Of a DNA stretch of 64,000 bases, positions 35,748-46,144 are shown piece after piece. Position 1 is the stretch's first letter; each line of letters begins with the position of its first letter. A program made the position numbers and the translations under genes. The stretch comes from Polaromonas sp. JS666 (GTDB lineage Bacteria > Pseudomonadota > Gammaproteobacteria > Burkholderiales > Burkholderiaceae_C): NCBI RefSeq assembly GCF_900103405.1, contig NZ_FNHX01000006.1, positions 1 to 64,000 of the forward strand, written 5' to 3'. Below the pieces are notes generated by a model that searched no databases, was not told where the DNA came from, and saw only the letters and a program-made list of their open reading frames with translations.

Positions 35748-37256
35748 TCAGGTACCCAGGCGTTCGGCGTGCTGGGTGATGTCCAGGCCGTCGCTTTCCG
35801 AGGCTTCGCTGACGCGCAGGCTGACAAGCAGCGAAGTGATCCACAAGGCCAGCGCCGTCATGAACAGGCTGTACAACATGACGGCACCCGCGCCTATGGC
35901 CTGCGTCAGCACATCGCCTTGCGCGCCCGAGATGGCCTTGCTGGCGAACACGCCCGTGAGCAGCGAGCCGACGATGCCGCCCACCCCGTGCACGCCGAAC
36001 ACGTCCAGCGAGTCGTCGGCATCGAGCAGGCGCTTCAGGCCCGTGGCGCCCCAGTAACATGCCAGCCCGGCGGCCACGCCGAACACCAGCGCCGCGCGCG
36101 GCGAGACAAAACCGGCCGCCGGCGTGATCGCGACCAGGCCGGCCACCAGGCCCGAGCACAGGCCCAGCAGCGAGGGCCGCCCGCGCACCGCCCACTCCGC
36201 CGCCATCCACGACAGCGCGCCGGCCGCGGCCGCGATATGGGTGACCGCCATGGCCAGGCCGGCCCGGCCGTCGGAGGCCACGGCGGAGCCGGCGTTAAAG
36301 CCGAACCAGCCGACCCACAGCATGCCGGCGCCGGCCATGGTCAGGCCCAGGTTGAAGGGTGTGAAGGGCTCGCGGCCGTAGCCGCGGCGCGGGCCGAGCA
36401 CATAGGCGCAGACCAGCCCGGCGATACCGGCATTGATGTGCACCACCGAGCCGCCGGCAAAATCCAGCGCGCCCATGCGGGCCAGCCAGCCGTTGGGTTC
36501 CCACACCCAGTGGGCGATAGGCGCATAGACGATGACCGTCCACAGCGACATGAAGATCAGCATCGCCGAAAAACGCATACGCTCGACGAAGGAGCCGACC
36601 ACCAGCGCCGCCGTGATGATGGCAAACGTCAGCTGGAACATCGCATAGACCGACTCCGGGATGTTGGGCGCGACGTGGCTGACCGCGACCTTTTGCGCGT
36701 CCTTCACATAATCCAGCCCGGTGAACCAGAAGCGCTCGGTGCCGCCCAGGTAATGGCCCCAGGCACCGCTGCCGGGCGTGAACGCGATGGAATACCCCAA
36801 GGCGAACCACAAGAGGCTGACGACGGCGCAGATGGCGACGACGCAGGCCATGACGTTGAGCACGCTTTTCTTGCGCACCATGCCGCCGTAAAAAAGGGCG
36901 ATGCCCGGGAGCGTCATGAGCAGTACCAGCGCGGTGGACGTCATCATCCAGGCGGTGTCGGCGCCATTGAGTGTCTCAGCCCCCACCAGGCCCGGCTGGG
37001 TCAGCGCGACGGGCGGCGGCGGGGCGGATGCGGCCGCCACGGGAGCCGGCGCCGCAGGCGCGGGGGCCGCCGGTGGCGGCGCGGGAATCACGGGAGTGGC
37101 AGGAGTCGCGGCGGTCGCTGCGGCCTGGGCGGCGGCACTGGCCGCAGCCGCCGCGGAAGCGGCGGCCGGTGCAGCGGGCGCCTGCGCCATGGCCTGCTGG
37201 CAGGCTATGCCGACCCAGATCGTCAAGCCCCACGCCACAAAGCTCTTCAGGTACAT
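35748..37256 (-). CDS. amtB: Ammonium transporter, Amt family
   Basis: Amt proteins are trimeric channels for ammonium or ammonia. The 502-residue protein has a signal-like N-terminus and an unusual Ala/Pro-rich stretch of about 55 residues. Then come 11 helices with the family patterns DTAWMMTSTALVLLMTLPGIALFYGGMVR, GSVVHINAGIAGLVCA and DVFGVHGVGGIVGSLLTG. The ATG at 37256 has GAAAGGCGGG upstream. No glnK gene lies next to it, in contrast to the common glnK-amtB pair. A sigma-54-type promoter lies upstream. Confidence 0.93.
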   Translation of the reverse strand: MYLKSFVAWGLTIWVGIACQQAMAQAPAAPAAASAAAAASAAAQAAATAATPATPVIPAPPPAAPAPAAPAPVAAASAPPPPVALTQPGLVGAETLNGADTAWMMTSTALVLLMTLPGIALFYGGMVRKKSVLNVMACVVAICAVVSLLWFALGYSIAFTPGSGAWGHYLGGTERFWFTGLDYVKDAQKVAVSHVAPNIPESVYAMFQLTFAIITAALVVGSFVERMRFSAMLIFMSLWTVIVYAPIAHWVWEPNGWLARMGALDFAGGSVVHINAGIAGLVCAYVLGPRRGYGREPFTPFNLGLTMAGAGMLWVGWFGFNAGSAVASDGRAGLAMAVTHIAAAAGALSWMAAEWAVRGRPSLLGLCSGLVAGLVAITPAAGFVSPRAALVFGVAAGLACYWGATGLKRLLDADDSLDVFGVHGVGGIVGSLLTGVFASKAISGAQGDVLTQAIGAGAVMLYSLFMTALALWITSLLVSLRVSEASESDGLDITQHAERLGT

Positions 37257-37310
37257 ACATGCCCGCCTTTCTTGCATCCAGCCAACAATCCGTAACATTT
37301 AAAGGCCGAA

Positions 37311-37326
37311 GGCATAACTCGTGCCA
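37311..37326 (-). promoter_or_regulatory. Sigma-54 promoter of the ammonium transporter gene
   Basis: The minus-strand sequence TGGCACGAGTTATGCC fits the RpoN consensus TGGCACG-N4-TTGC with one change, and the GG and GC elements have the required spacing. It lies about 55 bp before the amtB start. A short palindrome, TGCAC-AAG-GTGCA (37370-37382), upstream could bind an activator, but its spacing is not that of NtrC sites. Confidence 0.72.
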
Positions 37327-37433
37327 GTGCCTGGCAGCGGGGTTTTAGGCAATTTTGAGTACAAATGCGTGCACAAGGTGCATGCGGGCGCCATGGTGTG
37401 GCACGTCGCGGCACGGACTGCGGGCATGCCGCA

Positions 37434-37628
37434 GGGTTTCGGGGGCGGGAAACCCCCAATGCACTAAGCCAGTGCACGGGCTACATTGGATGACTTGCTG
37501 ACGAGCCTCGCTGCTCGCAACGCGAGGAGCCGAGGAGACACGAGAGAGCCATTAGAAGTACACAAGCAACAGGGCATTCCAAAAGATGCCTTGTCGCAAA
37601 AAGCGCTGGTAACCCCAGCGCTTTTTTT
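37434..37628 (+). ncRNA. Candidate structured RNA ending in an intrinsic terminator
   Basis: On the plus strand five hairpins follow one another: GGGTTTC/GAAACCC (37434-37455), TGCACT/AGTGCA (37460-37476), CCTCGC/GCGAGG (37506-37527), ACAGGGCAT/ATGCCTTGT with a G-U pair (37569-37594), and the terminator. No reading frame fits. Both neighbouring genes are on the minus strand, so a plus-strand RNA would be an independent gene. I could not assign it to 6S, tmRNA or another known class. Confidence 0.4.
37601..37628 (+). terminator. Strong intrinsic terminator, possibly bidirectional
   Basis: AAGCGCTGG (37601-37609) pairs with CCAGCGCTT (37615-37623) around a five-base loop and runs into seven T. 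On the minus strand the same stem is followed by five T, so it may also end the mreB-mrdA transcript, whose last stop is about 40 bases away. Confidence 0.85.
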
Positions 37629-37666
37629 ATGCCTGTCGTTTTCCGACAGGCTTGCGGGTCCGGCAC

Positions 37667-39739
37667 TCAGTCGGGGTTGATGCCGGCCGCGGCCATGGGC
37701 GGGGGCAGCTTGCTGAGCGCCTCCGCGATGGCCGCCGCCTTGGCCTTGGCGGCCGCTGCCGCGGCGGCGGTGGTGGGCCCGGGAGCTGTGCCGCCTGTCG
37801 ACAGCAGGCCGGTCATCTCGGAGGCCTGGCGCGGTTTGCCTATGGGCGCGGCGGCCAGGCCTTTTTGCACCGCGATCATGTCTTCCTCGCTCGGGTACTG
37901 GCCCAGCAACACGTAGTCAAACACCCGGCGCGCGATGGGCGCGGCCACGCCGGCGCCCCAGCCGGCGTTTTCCACGATCACCGCCAGCGCGATCTTGGGG
38001 TCCTCAGCCGGCGCGAAAGCCATGTACACCGCGTGGTCGCGCTGGTGCTCCTCCATCTTGGCACCGTTGTACTTGTCCTTCTGGCCTATGGTCACGGCCT
38101 GGGCCGTGCCGGTCTTGCCGCCCGAGAGGTAGCCAGCACCGGCAAACACCCGCGCCGAGGTTCCCTCCTGCGTCACGCCCACCAGGGCCTTGCGCACGAT
38201 GGCCACGTTCTCCGGCTTGTAGCCCAGGTCCTGCGGCGGGTCGGCCGGCAGCGGGTGCATCACGCGCGTGACCGGGTCCTGCGTGCCTATGACCAGGCGC
38301 GGCCGGTGCTTGATGCCGCCGTTGGCCAGCGCCGCCGTGGCCTGCGCCAGCTGCAGCATGGTGAAGGTGTTGTAACCCTGGCCGATGCCCAGGGAAATCG
38401 TTTCGCCGGGATACCACTTCTGCTGCTCAGGCCGCTTGTAGGCCTTGCGTTTCCATTCCTGGCTGGGCAACACGCCGCGCACCTCGCCGTTGATGTCGAT
38501 GCCAGTGAGTTGGCCGAAGCCCAGCGGCTTCATGAAGTCGTGCATGGCGTCGACGCCCATCTCATTGGCCAGCGAGTAGTAATACACATTGCTGGACTTG
38601 ACGATGGAGCGGTACATGTCGACCGCGCCCAGCGCGATGTCGCCGTGGCTGCGGAACACGTGGCCGCCGAAGCTCCAGGAGGCGTTGTCGTTGACGATGA
38701 AGGTCGGCGAGCGCTTGCCGGTCTGCAGCGCGGCCATGGCCATGAAAGGCTTGTAGGTCGAGCCCGGCGGGTAGGTGCCGCGCAGCGCGCGGTTGAGCAA
38801 AGGCTTGTCGATGGACTCGTTGAGCGCCTGCCAACTTTCGCTGTCGATGCCGTCGACAAAAAGATTGGGGTCGAAGGTCGGCTTGCTGACAAAGGCCAGC
38901 ACGTCGCCGGTTTTCGGGTCCAGCGCCACCAGCGCGCCGCGCCGCTCGCCGAACATGTCTTCCACCAGCTTTTGCAGGCGGATGTCCAGCGACAGCATCA
39001 CCGTGTTGCCGGGCGTGGCCGGGTTGCTGGCCAGCTTGCGCACCGCGCGCCCGCCGGCCGAGGTCTCCACCTGCTCGACGCCGGTGGTGCCGTGCAGCTG
39101 CTGCTCGAAGCTTTGCTCGACACCGAGCTTGCCGATGTAGTCGGTGCCGCGGTAGTTGCCCTCGTCGTCGCTGCCCTCAATGCTTTCCTTTTCGGCCTGG
39201 TTGATGCGGCCTATGTAACCCACCACGTGGCTGCCCAGCTCGCCGTAGGGGTAGCTGCGAAACAGCCGGGCCTTGATGTCGACGCCTGGAAAGCGAAAGC
39301 GCTGCGCCGCGAAACGCGCCACTTCCTCGTCGGTCAGGCGCGTGCGTATGGGCAGCGACTCGAAATTCTTGGACTCTTCGCGCAGGCGCTTGAAACGCCG
39401 CTTGTCGCGCAGCTGGATGTCAACCACCTTTTCCAGCGCGGCAATCGTTTCCTCGAGGTTCTCGACCTTGGACGGCGTGATCTCCAGCGTGTAGGCCGAG
39501 TAGTTGGTCGCCAGCACGATGCCGTTGCGGTCCAGGATCAGGCCGCGGTTCGGCACGATGGGCACGATGGCCGTGCGGTTGCTTTCGGCCTGCTCGTTCA
39601 GGTCGGCATGGCGGTACACCTGCAAATACACCAGCCGCGCCGCCAGCAAGGCAAACGCGCACAGCACCACAAAACTCGCCACCAGCACCCGCGCGCGAAA
39701 GCGCGACAAATCGGCTTCTACATTCCGCAGTTCAGTCAT
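37667..39739 (-). CDS. mrdA: Penicillin-binding protein 2, elongation transpeptidase
   Basis: PBP2 crosslinks peptidoglycan during cell elongation with RodA and MreBCD. The 690-residue protein has an N-terminal helix (about 18-40) and the PBP dimerisation domain. The transpeptidase domain follows with S327-T-Y-K330, S-S-N (382-384) and KTGTAQ near residue 545. The C-terminal tail is rich in alanine. It is the last gene of the mreB-mreC-mreD-mrdA set. rodA, which usually follows, is not present here; instead a terminator lies just downstream. Confidence 0.96.
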   Translation of the reverse strand: MTELRNVEADLSRFRARVLVASFVVLCAFALLAARLVYLQVYRHADLNEQAESNRTAIVPIVPNRGLILDRNGIVLATNYSAYTLEITPSKVENLEETIAALEKVVDIQLRDKRRFKRLREESKNFESLPIRTRLTDEEVARFAAQRFRFPGVDIKARLFRSYPYGELGSHVVGYIGRINQAEKESIEGSDDEGNYRGTDYIGKLGVEQSFEQQLHGTTGVEQVETSAGGRAVRKLASNPATPGNTVMLSLDIRLQKLVEDMFGERRGALVALDPKTGDVLAFVSKPTFDPNLFVDGIDSESWQALNESIDKPLLNRALRGTYPPGSTYKPFMAMAALQTGKRSPTFIVNDNASWSFGGHVFRSHGDIALGAVDMYRSIVKSSNVYYYSLANEMGVDAMHDFMKPLGFGQLTGIDINGEVRGVLPSQEWKRKAYKRPEQQKWYPGETISLGIGQGYNTFTMLQLAQATAALANGGIKHRPRLVIGTQDPVTRVMHPLPADPPQDLGYKPENVAIVRKALVGVTQEGTSARVFAGAGYLSGGKTGTAQAVTIGQKDKYNGAKMEEHQRDHAVYMAFAPAEDPKIALAVIVENAGWGAGVAAPIARRVFDYVLLGQYPSEEDMIAVQKGLAAAPIGKPRQASEMTGLLSTGGTAPGPTTAAAAAAAKAKAAAIAEALSKLPPPMAAAGINPD

Positions 39740-39830
39740 GGTGGTGCGACTCTACAGCTGCGGCAAAGTGCCCGCAAGGCACGTTCTTTCCCACTACGAC
39801 GCCAAGGCGATGCGAAGCGAGCCGCGCAGG

Positions 39831-39924
39831 CCAGCAGGGGCCGCGGAACCGGCTTTGCCGGGCCGCAGGCGCAGCGGCCCCCTCGGGGGGCAGCGCATTA
39901 CACGAAGTGAAAAGCGTGAGGGCC
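39831..39924 (-). repeat. Dispersed GC-rich palindromic repeat, copy D, inside the mre operon
   Basis: Read on the minus strand, this 94 bp copy starts at the mreD stop codon (GGCCCTCACGC) and includes CCCCCCGAGGGGG and CCGGCAAAGCCGG, ending CCCTGCTGG. It lies between mreD and mrdA within the presumed transcript. Confidence 0.92.
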
Positions 39925-39925
39925 A

Positions 39926-40444
39926 TTACAACGGCCGGTTTTGATCGGGATCTGGCGCCCGCCGCTGCGGCACCAGCAGCAGCACGCTCACGACGGGCCA
40001 CAGCAAAGCCTCGATCAGGGGCGCCAGCAACATGATCCAGCCCGGGAAGATGCCGCCGCCTATCATGCGGATCACGAGCTCCACGCCGTGCGCCACGGCG
40101 AACAGCGGCAGCACCTGCAGGGCCTGCGAGGGTACGGTGAACCAGAGCAGGCGGCGATGGATCATGGTGGCGAAAAAACTCAACGCCGTGTACGACAGCG
40201 CGTGCTGGCCCAGCAGCGAGGACTGGTGCACGTCCATGCCCAGGCCGAACATGAAAGCCACGCCTATGCCCACGCGCAGCGGCTGGTGCACATTCCAGAA
40301 CACCAGCACCAGCGCCAGGAAGTCGGGCATCCACGGCACGCGCCCCAGGGGCAGCATGTCCAGCAGCAGCGCCGCGATGAGGCTGCACCAGATGAACACC
40401 GGGTTGGCGGGCAGCAGCAGCTGCTGGCCTGAGCGCATGATCAT
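39926..40444 (-). CDS. mreD: Rod shape-determining protein MreD
   Basis: MreD is a small inner membrane protein of the elongation machinery that works with MreC. The 172-residue protein has five or six helices (FIWCSLIAALLLDMLPLG, FLALVLVFWNVHQPLRVG). Its first ATG overlaps the mreC stop as ATGA, a sign of coupled translation; a second ATG lies two codons on. A repeat copy separates it from mrdA. Confidence 0.93.
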   Translation of the reverse strand: MIMRSGQQLLLPANPVFIWCSLIAALLLDMLPLGRVPWMPDFLALVLVFWNVHQPLRVGIGVAFMFGLGMDVHQSSLLGQHALSYTALSFFATMIHRRLLWFTVPSQALQVLPLFAVAHGVELVIRMIGGGIFPGWIMLLAPLIEALLWPVVSVLLLVPQRRAPDPDQNRPL

Positions 40445-41370
40445 TTCGCGGCCCCTTTTTCTTTCTTCTTGGGCGCGGCCTCGGGCGCGTCGGCCTCGGG
40501 CCGCGGCGGGATCAGGCCGGTGCCGGGCTTGACCACCATGACATGCCGCGCCCCCGTCACCAGTGCCTGGGGCGTGCAGTAAATCTTGGCGAAGGCCGAC
40601 TCGGCGCGCCGCTCGATGCGGCTGATCTTGGCCACCGGCAGGCCGGCCGGGTAGACGCCATCCACGCCGCTGGTGGTCAGCAGGTCGCCCTGCTGCACGT
40701 CCGAATTGCTGCCCATGAAGCGCAGCTCCAGCCCGCTGCCCGAAACCGCCGGGTCGCCATAGGCCACGCTGCGCGCGCCGGTGCGCACATTGAGCACGGG
40801 AATGGCCAGGTCACGGTCCACCAGCAGGGTGACCTCGCTGACCAGCGGATGCACGCGCGTGACCTGGCCGAGCACGCCGGACTCGTCCAGCACCGGGGAG
40901 CCCAGGTCCACGCCCTGGGCCATGCCCTTGTCGATGATCACCTTGCGGGTATAGGGGTCGGCGGCGTCGTACAGCACCTCGGCGGCCATGACCGGCGTGC
41001 TGAGCTGCTCGCGCAGGCCCAGCAGCTTGCGCAGGCGGTTGTTTTCCTGGGTCAGCTGCTCGACCTGGCCGGCGCGCATCGACTGCAGCGCCAGCTTGCG
41101 GCCGGCTTCCTCGCTGGCCAGTTTGGCCTGGCTCAGGGTGGTGAAATATTCGCCGCCGCCGCGGATGGCGCGCACCGGCTGCAGTGCCAGCCATTGCACC
41201 GGGTACAGCGCGGTGGCGAGCACGGCGCGCACCGGCTGGGTGATGCGAAAGCGGGTGTCGGCGACCATCAGGAACAGCGACAAGGCGCTGAAGAACATCA
41301 GCTTGGACAGCGCCGACGGCCCCTGCTTGAAAAAGGGCGGCGGGGATCTGTCAAGGGTTCCTAAGGGCAT
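40441..41370 (-). CDS. mreC: Rod shape-determining protein MreC
   Basis: MreC is a periplasmic scaffold anchored in the inner membrane. The 309-residue protein has one N-terminal helix (about 22-40), a coiled coil (SQAKLASEEAGRKLALQSMR to LTQENNRLRKLLGL) and the two beta-barrel domains with GVLGQVTRVHPLVSEVTLLVD. The C-terminus is a charged, Pro/Lys-rich tail. It follows mreB by about 60 bp and overlaps mreD. Confidence 0.95.
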   Translation of the reverse strand: MPLGTLDRSPPPFFKQGPSALSKLMFFSALSLFLMVADTRFRITQPVRAVLATALYPVQWLALQPVRAIRGGGEYFTTLSQAKLASEEAGRKLALQSMRAGQVEQLTQENNRLRKLLGLREQLSTPVMAAEVLYDAADPYTRKVIIDKGMAQGVDLGSPVLDESGVLGQVTRVHPLVSEVTLLVDRDLAIPVLNVRTGARSVAYGDPAVSGSGLELRFMGSNSDVQQGDLLTTSGVDGVYPAGLPVAKISRIERRAESAFAKIYCTPQALVTGARHVMVVKPGTGLIPPRPEADAPEAAPKKKEKGAAK

Positions 41371-41431
41371 GGTTCGCTGTCAAGCTGGCCCCGCTTCATG
41401 CCGGCGCACGGCACGAGATACGGCGTTGCGC

Positions 41432-42782
<1,351 letters not shown>

Positions 42783-43082
42783 ATGGCATTGACACCCCAA
42801 GACATCGCCCGCGTCGCCAACCTGGCGCGGCTGGAATTGCGCCCTGACGAGACCGAGCACACCCTGAGCCAGATCAACGGCTTTTTCGCCCTGGTGGAGC
42901 AGATGGACGCCGTCAACACCGAAGGCGTGGAGCCGCTGGCCCACCCGGCGGCGGTGATCGGCGACGTCGCCCTGCGCCTGCGCGAGGACGTCGCGAGCGA
43001 ACCCAACCAGCGCGAAGCCAGCCAGGTCAGCGCGCCCGCCGTGGAACGCGGCCTGTTTCTTGTGCCCAAGGTGATCGAATGA
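42783..43082 (+). CDS. gatC: Asp-tRNA(Asn)/Glu-tRNA(Gln) amidotransferase subunit C
   Basis: GatC holds the GatCAB complex together; the complex makes Gln-tRNA(Gln) or Asn-tRNA(Asn) from misacylated forms. The 99-residue protein begins [19 protein letters not shown], the family signature, and has the usual length. A longer frame upstream was ignored because homologues start here. It overlaps gatA by four bases (ATGA). Confidence 0.96.
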   Translation: MALTPQDIARVANLARLELRPDETEHTLSQINGFFALVEQMDAVNTEGVEPLAHPAAVIGDVALRLREDVASEPNQREASQVSAPAVERGLFLVPKVIE

Positions 43083-44590
43083 GCGGCGGCCTGAACAACA
43101 CCGCGCTGCACGAGCTGGGTGTCGCGCAGTTGGCCGCCAAGCTGGCCGCGCGCGAAGTCTCCAGCGTGGAAGCCACGCAGCATTTCCTGGCCCGCATCCA
43201 GAACGAAAACCTGGGCGCCTTCCTGGCGACCAACGCCGACGTGTCCCTGGCCCAGGCCAGGGCCGCCGACGCGCGGCTGGCCGCCGGCGAACGCACGCCC
43301 CTGCTGGGCGTGCCGCTGGCGCACAAGGACGTGTTCGTCACGCGCGACTTCCCCACGACCGCCGGCTCGAAGATCCTGGAAAACTACCGCAGCCCGTTTG
43401 ACGCCACGGTGGTAGGCAGGCTGGGGCCGCAAGGCGCCGGCATGGTCACGCTGGGCAAGCTCAACTGCGACGAGTTCGCCATGGGCTCGGGCAACGACAA
43501 CAGCGCCTACAAGCCCGTGAAGAATCCCTGGGACACCAGCCGCATTCCGGGCGGCTCCTCGGGCGGCTCGGCCGCCGCCGTGGCCGCGCGCCTGGTGCCG
43601 GCCGCCACCGGCACCGATACCGGCGGTTCGATCCGCCAGCCGGCCTCGCTGACCGGCATCACCGGCATCAAGCCCACGTACGGCCGCTGCTCGCGCTACG
43701 GCATGGTGGCCTTCGCCTCCAGCCTGGACCAGGCCGGCCCGATGGCGCGCAGCGCGCTCGACTGCGCCCTGCTGCTCTCCAGCATGGCCGGGCCCGACCC
43801 GGACCGCGACTCGACCTCACTGGACCTGCCTGCCGCCGACTATGCGGCCGACCTGCTGGCCGCGCGCCCCGCCTCGGCCGGCGACAAGCCGCTCAAGGGC
43901 CTGCGCATAGGCCTGCCCACACAGTTCTTCGGCGCCGGCTGCGCGCCCGACGTGCTGGCCGCCGTGCGCGGCGCGCTGGCCGAGTACGAAAAACTGGGCG
44001 CCACGCTGGTGGATGTCAGCCTGCCGCTGACCGAACTCTCAATCCCGGTGTATTACGTCATCGCGCCGGCCGAAGCCAGCAGCAACCTGAGCCGCTTCGA
44101 CGGCGTGCGCTACGGCCACCGCGCGGCGCGGTACACCGACCTCGACGACATGTACAAGAAGTCGCGCAGCGAAGGCTTCGGCGACGAAGCCACGCGCCGC
44201 ATCATGATAGGCACCTACGTGCTCTCGCACGGCTACTACGACGCCTACTACCTCAAGGCGCAAAAAATCCGCCGCCTGATCGCGCAGGACTTCCAGACCG
44301 CCTTCGCGCAGTGCGACATCATTGCCGGCCCGGTGTCGCCCACCGTCGCCTGGAAGATCGGCGAAAAATCCGACGACCCGGTGGCCAGCTACCTGGCCGA
44401 CATCTACACCCTGTCATCCAGCCTGGCCGGCCTGCCCGGCATGAGCGTGCCGGCCGGCTTCGGCGCCGGCGGCATGCCCGTGGGCCTGCAGCTGATCGGC
44501 AACTACTTCAAGGAAGCGCAACTGCTGGGCGCGGCCCACCAGTTCCAGCTCGCAACCGACTGGCACCTGCGCCAGCCCCCAAGCCTTTAA
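43079..44590 (+). CDS. gatA: Asp-tRNA(Asn)/Glu-tRNA(Gln) amidotransferase subunit A
   Basis: GatA is the amidase that frees ammonia from glutamine or asparagine for transfer by GatB. The 503-residue protein has the Ser-cisSer-Lys triad: K83 in AHKDVF, S160 in the [10 protein letters not shown] loop and nucleophile S184 in [10 protein letters not shown]. Length and motifs are normal. It lies between gatC (overlap) and gatB (10 bp gap). Confidence 0.97.
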   Translation: MSGGLNNTALHELGVAQLAAKLAAREVSSVEATQHFLARIQNENLGAFLATNADVSLAQARAADARLAAGERTPLLGVPLAHKDVFVTRDFPTTAGSKILENYRSPFDATVVGRLGPQGAGMVTLGKLNCDEFAMGSGNDNSAYKPVKNPWDTSRIPGGSSGGSAAAVAARLVPAATGTDTGGSIRQPASLTGITGIKPTYGRCSRYGMVAFASSLDQAGPMARSALDCALLLSSMAGPDPDRDSTSLDLPAADYAADLLAARPASAGDKPLKGLRIGLPTQFFGAGCAPDVLAAVRGALAEYEKLGATLVDVSLPLTELSIPVYYVIAPAEASSNLSRFDGVRYGHRAARYTDLDDMYKKSRSEGFGDEATRRIMIGTYVLSHGYYDAYYLKAQKIRRLIAQDFQTAFAQCDIIAGPVSPTVAWKIGEKSDDPVASYLADIYTLSSSLAGLPGMSVPAGFGAGGMPVGLQLIGNYFKEAQLLGAAHQFQLATDWHLRQPPSL

Positions 44591-44600
44591 GTGATTTGAC

Positions 44601-46100
44601 ATGAGCCAGACACACTCCACCGTCAACCCCTTCGCCGAAATGCAAGCCGGCCGCCCCACCGGGCCGCTGGTGCAGGGCTACGAAGTCATCATTGGCTTTG
44701 AGACCCACACGCAGCTCACCACCCAATCGAAAATCTTCAGCCGCGCCTCCACCGCCTTCGGCGCCGAGCCGAACACGCAGGCCAGCGCCGTGGACTTCGC
44801 TCTGCCCGGCGCGCTGCCGGTGATGAACAAGGGCGCGGTGCAGCGCGCCATCGAGTTCGGCCTGGCCGTCAACGCGCACGTCGCCGAGCGCAGCGTGTTC
44901 GCGCGCAAGAACTACTTCTACCCCGACCTGCCCAAGGGCTACCAGATCAGCCAGTTTGAAATCCCCGTGGTGCAGGGCGGCAGCGTCGAGTTTTTCCTCG
45001 ACGGTGAAAAGCGCTCGGTGCGCCTGGTGCGCGCCCACCTGGAAGAAGACGCGGGCAAGTCCCTGCACGAAGACTTCATCGGCATGAGCGGCATCGACCT
45101 GAACCGCGCCGGCACGCCGCTGCTGGAGATCGTGACCGAACCCGACATGCGCTCCTCCGCCGAGGCCGTGGCCTATGCCAAGGAATTGCACAAGATCGTC
45201 ACCTGGATAGGCATTTGCGACGGCAACATGCAGGAAGGCAGCTTCCGCTGCGATGCCAACGTATCGGTGCGCAAGCCAGGCGAGCCGCTGGGCACGCGCC
45301 GCGAAATCAAGAACCTGAACAGCTTCAAGTTCATGCAGCAGGCCATCGACTACGAGGTGCGCTGGCAGATCGGACAGATCGAAGACGGCCATGCCATCCA
45401 GCAGGCCACCGTGCTGTTCGACCCCGACACGGGCGAGACGCGCAGCATGCGCACCAAGGAAGACGCGGCCGACTACCGCTATTTCCCCGATCCCGACCTG
45501 CCGCCGCTGGTGATTGGCCGCGACTGGGTGGAAAAAACACGCTCGGAAATGTCCGAACTGCCGCGCGTGATGGCGGCGCGGTTCGTCAAGGACTACGGGC
45601 TGCCCGAATACGATGCCGGCCAGCTCACGCAGAGCAAGGCGACGGCCGCGTTTTTTGAAGCGGTGGCCGAGGCCAGCCAGCAAGCCAAGCTGGCCAGCAA
45701 CTGGGTCATGGGCGAGTTGTCACGGCGCCTGAACAGCGAAGAAAAACCGATCGAGGACTCCGCCGTCAACGCCGCTCAACTGGCGAGCCTGATCAGCCGC
45801 ATCGCCGACGGCACGATTTCCAACAACGCCGCCAGGCAGGTGTTCGACGCGCTGTGGACCGGCGAGGGCTCGAACGTCGATGCCGTTATCGAGGCCAAGG
45901 GCCTCAAGCAGATGAGCGACACCGGCGAGCTCGAGAAGATCATCGACGACGTGCTGGCCGCCAATGCGAAGAATGTGGAAGAGGTCAAAGCCGGCAATGC
46001 CAAGGCCATGAACGCGCTGGTCGGCCAGGCCATGAAAGCCACCAAGGGCAAGGCCAACCCGGCGCAGGTCAACGAGCTGCTGAAGAAAAAACTGGCTTAA
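44601..46100 (+). CDS. gatB: Asp-tRNA(Asn)/Glu-tRNA(Gln) amidotransferase subunit B
   Basis: GatB phosphorylates and amidates the mischarged aminoacyl-tRNA. The 499-residue protein has the family patterns [13 protein letters not shown] near residue 27, [28 protein letters not shown], and ends in a YqeY-like helical domain ([20 protein letters not shown]). A GC hairpin follows the stop without a clear T run. Confidence 0.97.
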   Translation: MSQTHSTVNPFAEMQAGRPTGPLVQGYEVIIGFETHTQLTTQSKIFSRASTAFGAEPNTQASAVDFALPGALPVMNKGAVQRAIEFGLAVNAHVAERSVFARKNYFYPDLPKGYQISQFEIPVVQGGSVEFFLDGEKRSVRLVRAHLEEDAGKSLHEDFIGMSGIDLNRAGTPLLEIVTEPDMRSSAEAVAYAKELHKIVTWIGICDGNMQEGSFRCDANVSVRKPGEPLGTRREIKNLNSFKFMQQAIDYEVRWQIGQIEDGHAIQQATVLFDPDTGETRSMRTKEDAADYRYFPDPDLPPLVIGRDWVEKTRSEMSELPRVMAARFVKDYGLPEYDAGQLTQSKATAAFFEAVAEASQQAKLASNWVMGELSRRLNSEEKPIEDSAVNAAQLASLISRIADGTISNNAARQVFDALWTGEGSNVDAVIEAKGLKQMSDTGELEKIIDDVLAANAKNVEEVKAGNAKAMNALVGQAMKATKGKANPAQVNELLKKKLA

Positions 46101-46144
46101 AAAGCCGCGCCTGGGGACACCGGGGCGGCCCGCGCCCGCCCCCT

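Larger units (their letters stand above)
37257..37666. other. 410 bp gap between amtB and mrdA
   Basis: No protein gene is supported; a 64-codon frame (37486-37680) crosses the terminator and is not convincing. The amtB side holds the sigma-54 promoter. The rest is a chain of hairpins ending in a terminator, listed as a candidate RNA. Confidence 0.6.

Noticed and set aside
35769-37295. Long plus-strand frame opposite the ammonium transporter
   Set aside because: Antisense shadow of a clear Amt gene; composition is dominated by Gln, Arg and His.
37434-37628. Assignment of the hairpin region to 6S RNA or tmRNA
   Set aside because: There is no long rod with a central bubble, and no tRNA-like end, so neither class fits.
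37486-37680. 64-codon plus-strand frame in the amtB-mrdA gap
   Set aside because: It crosses a strong terminator and has no ribosome binding site or recognisable sequence.
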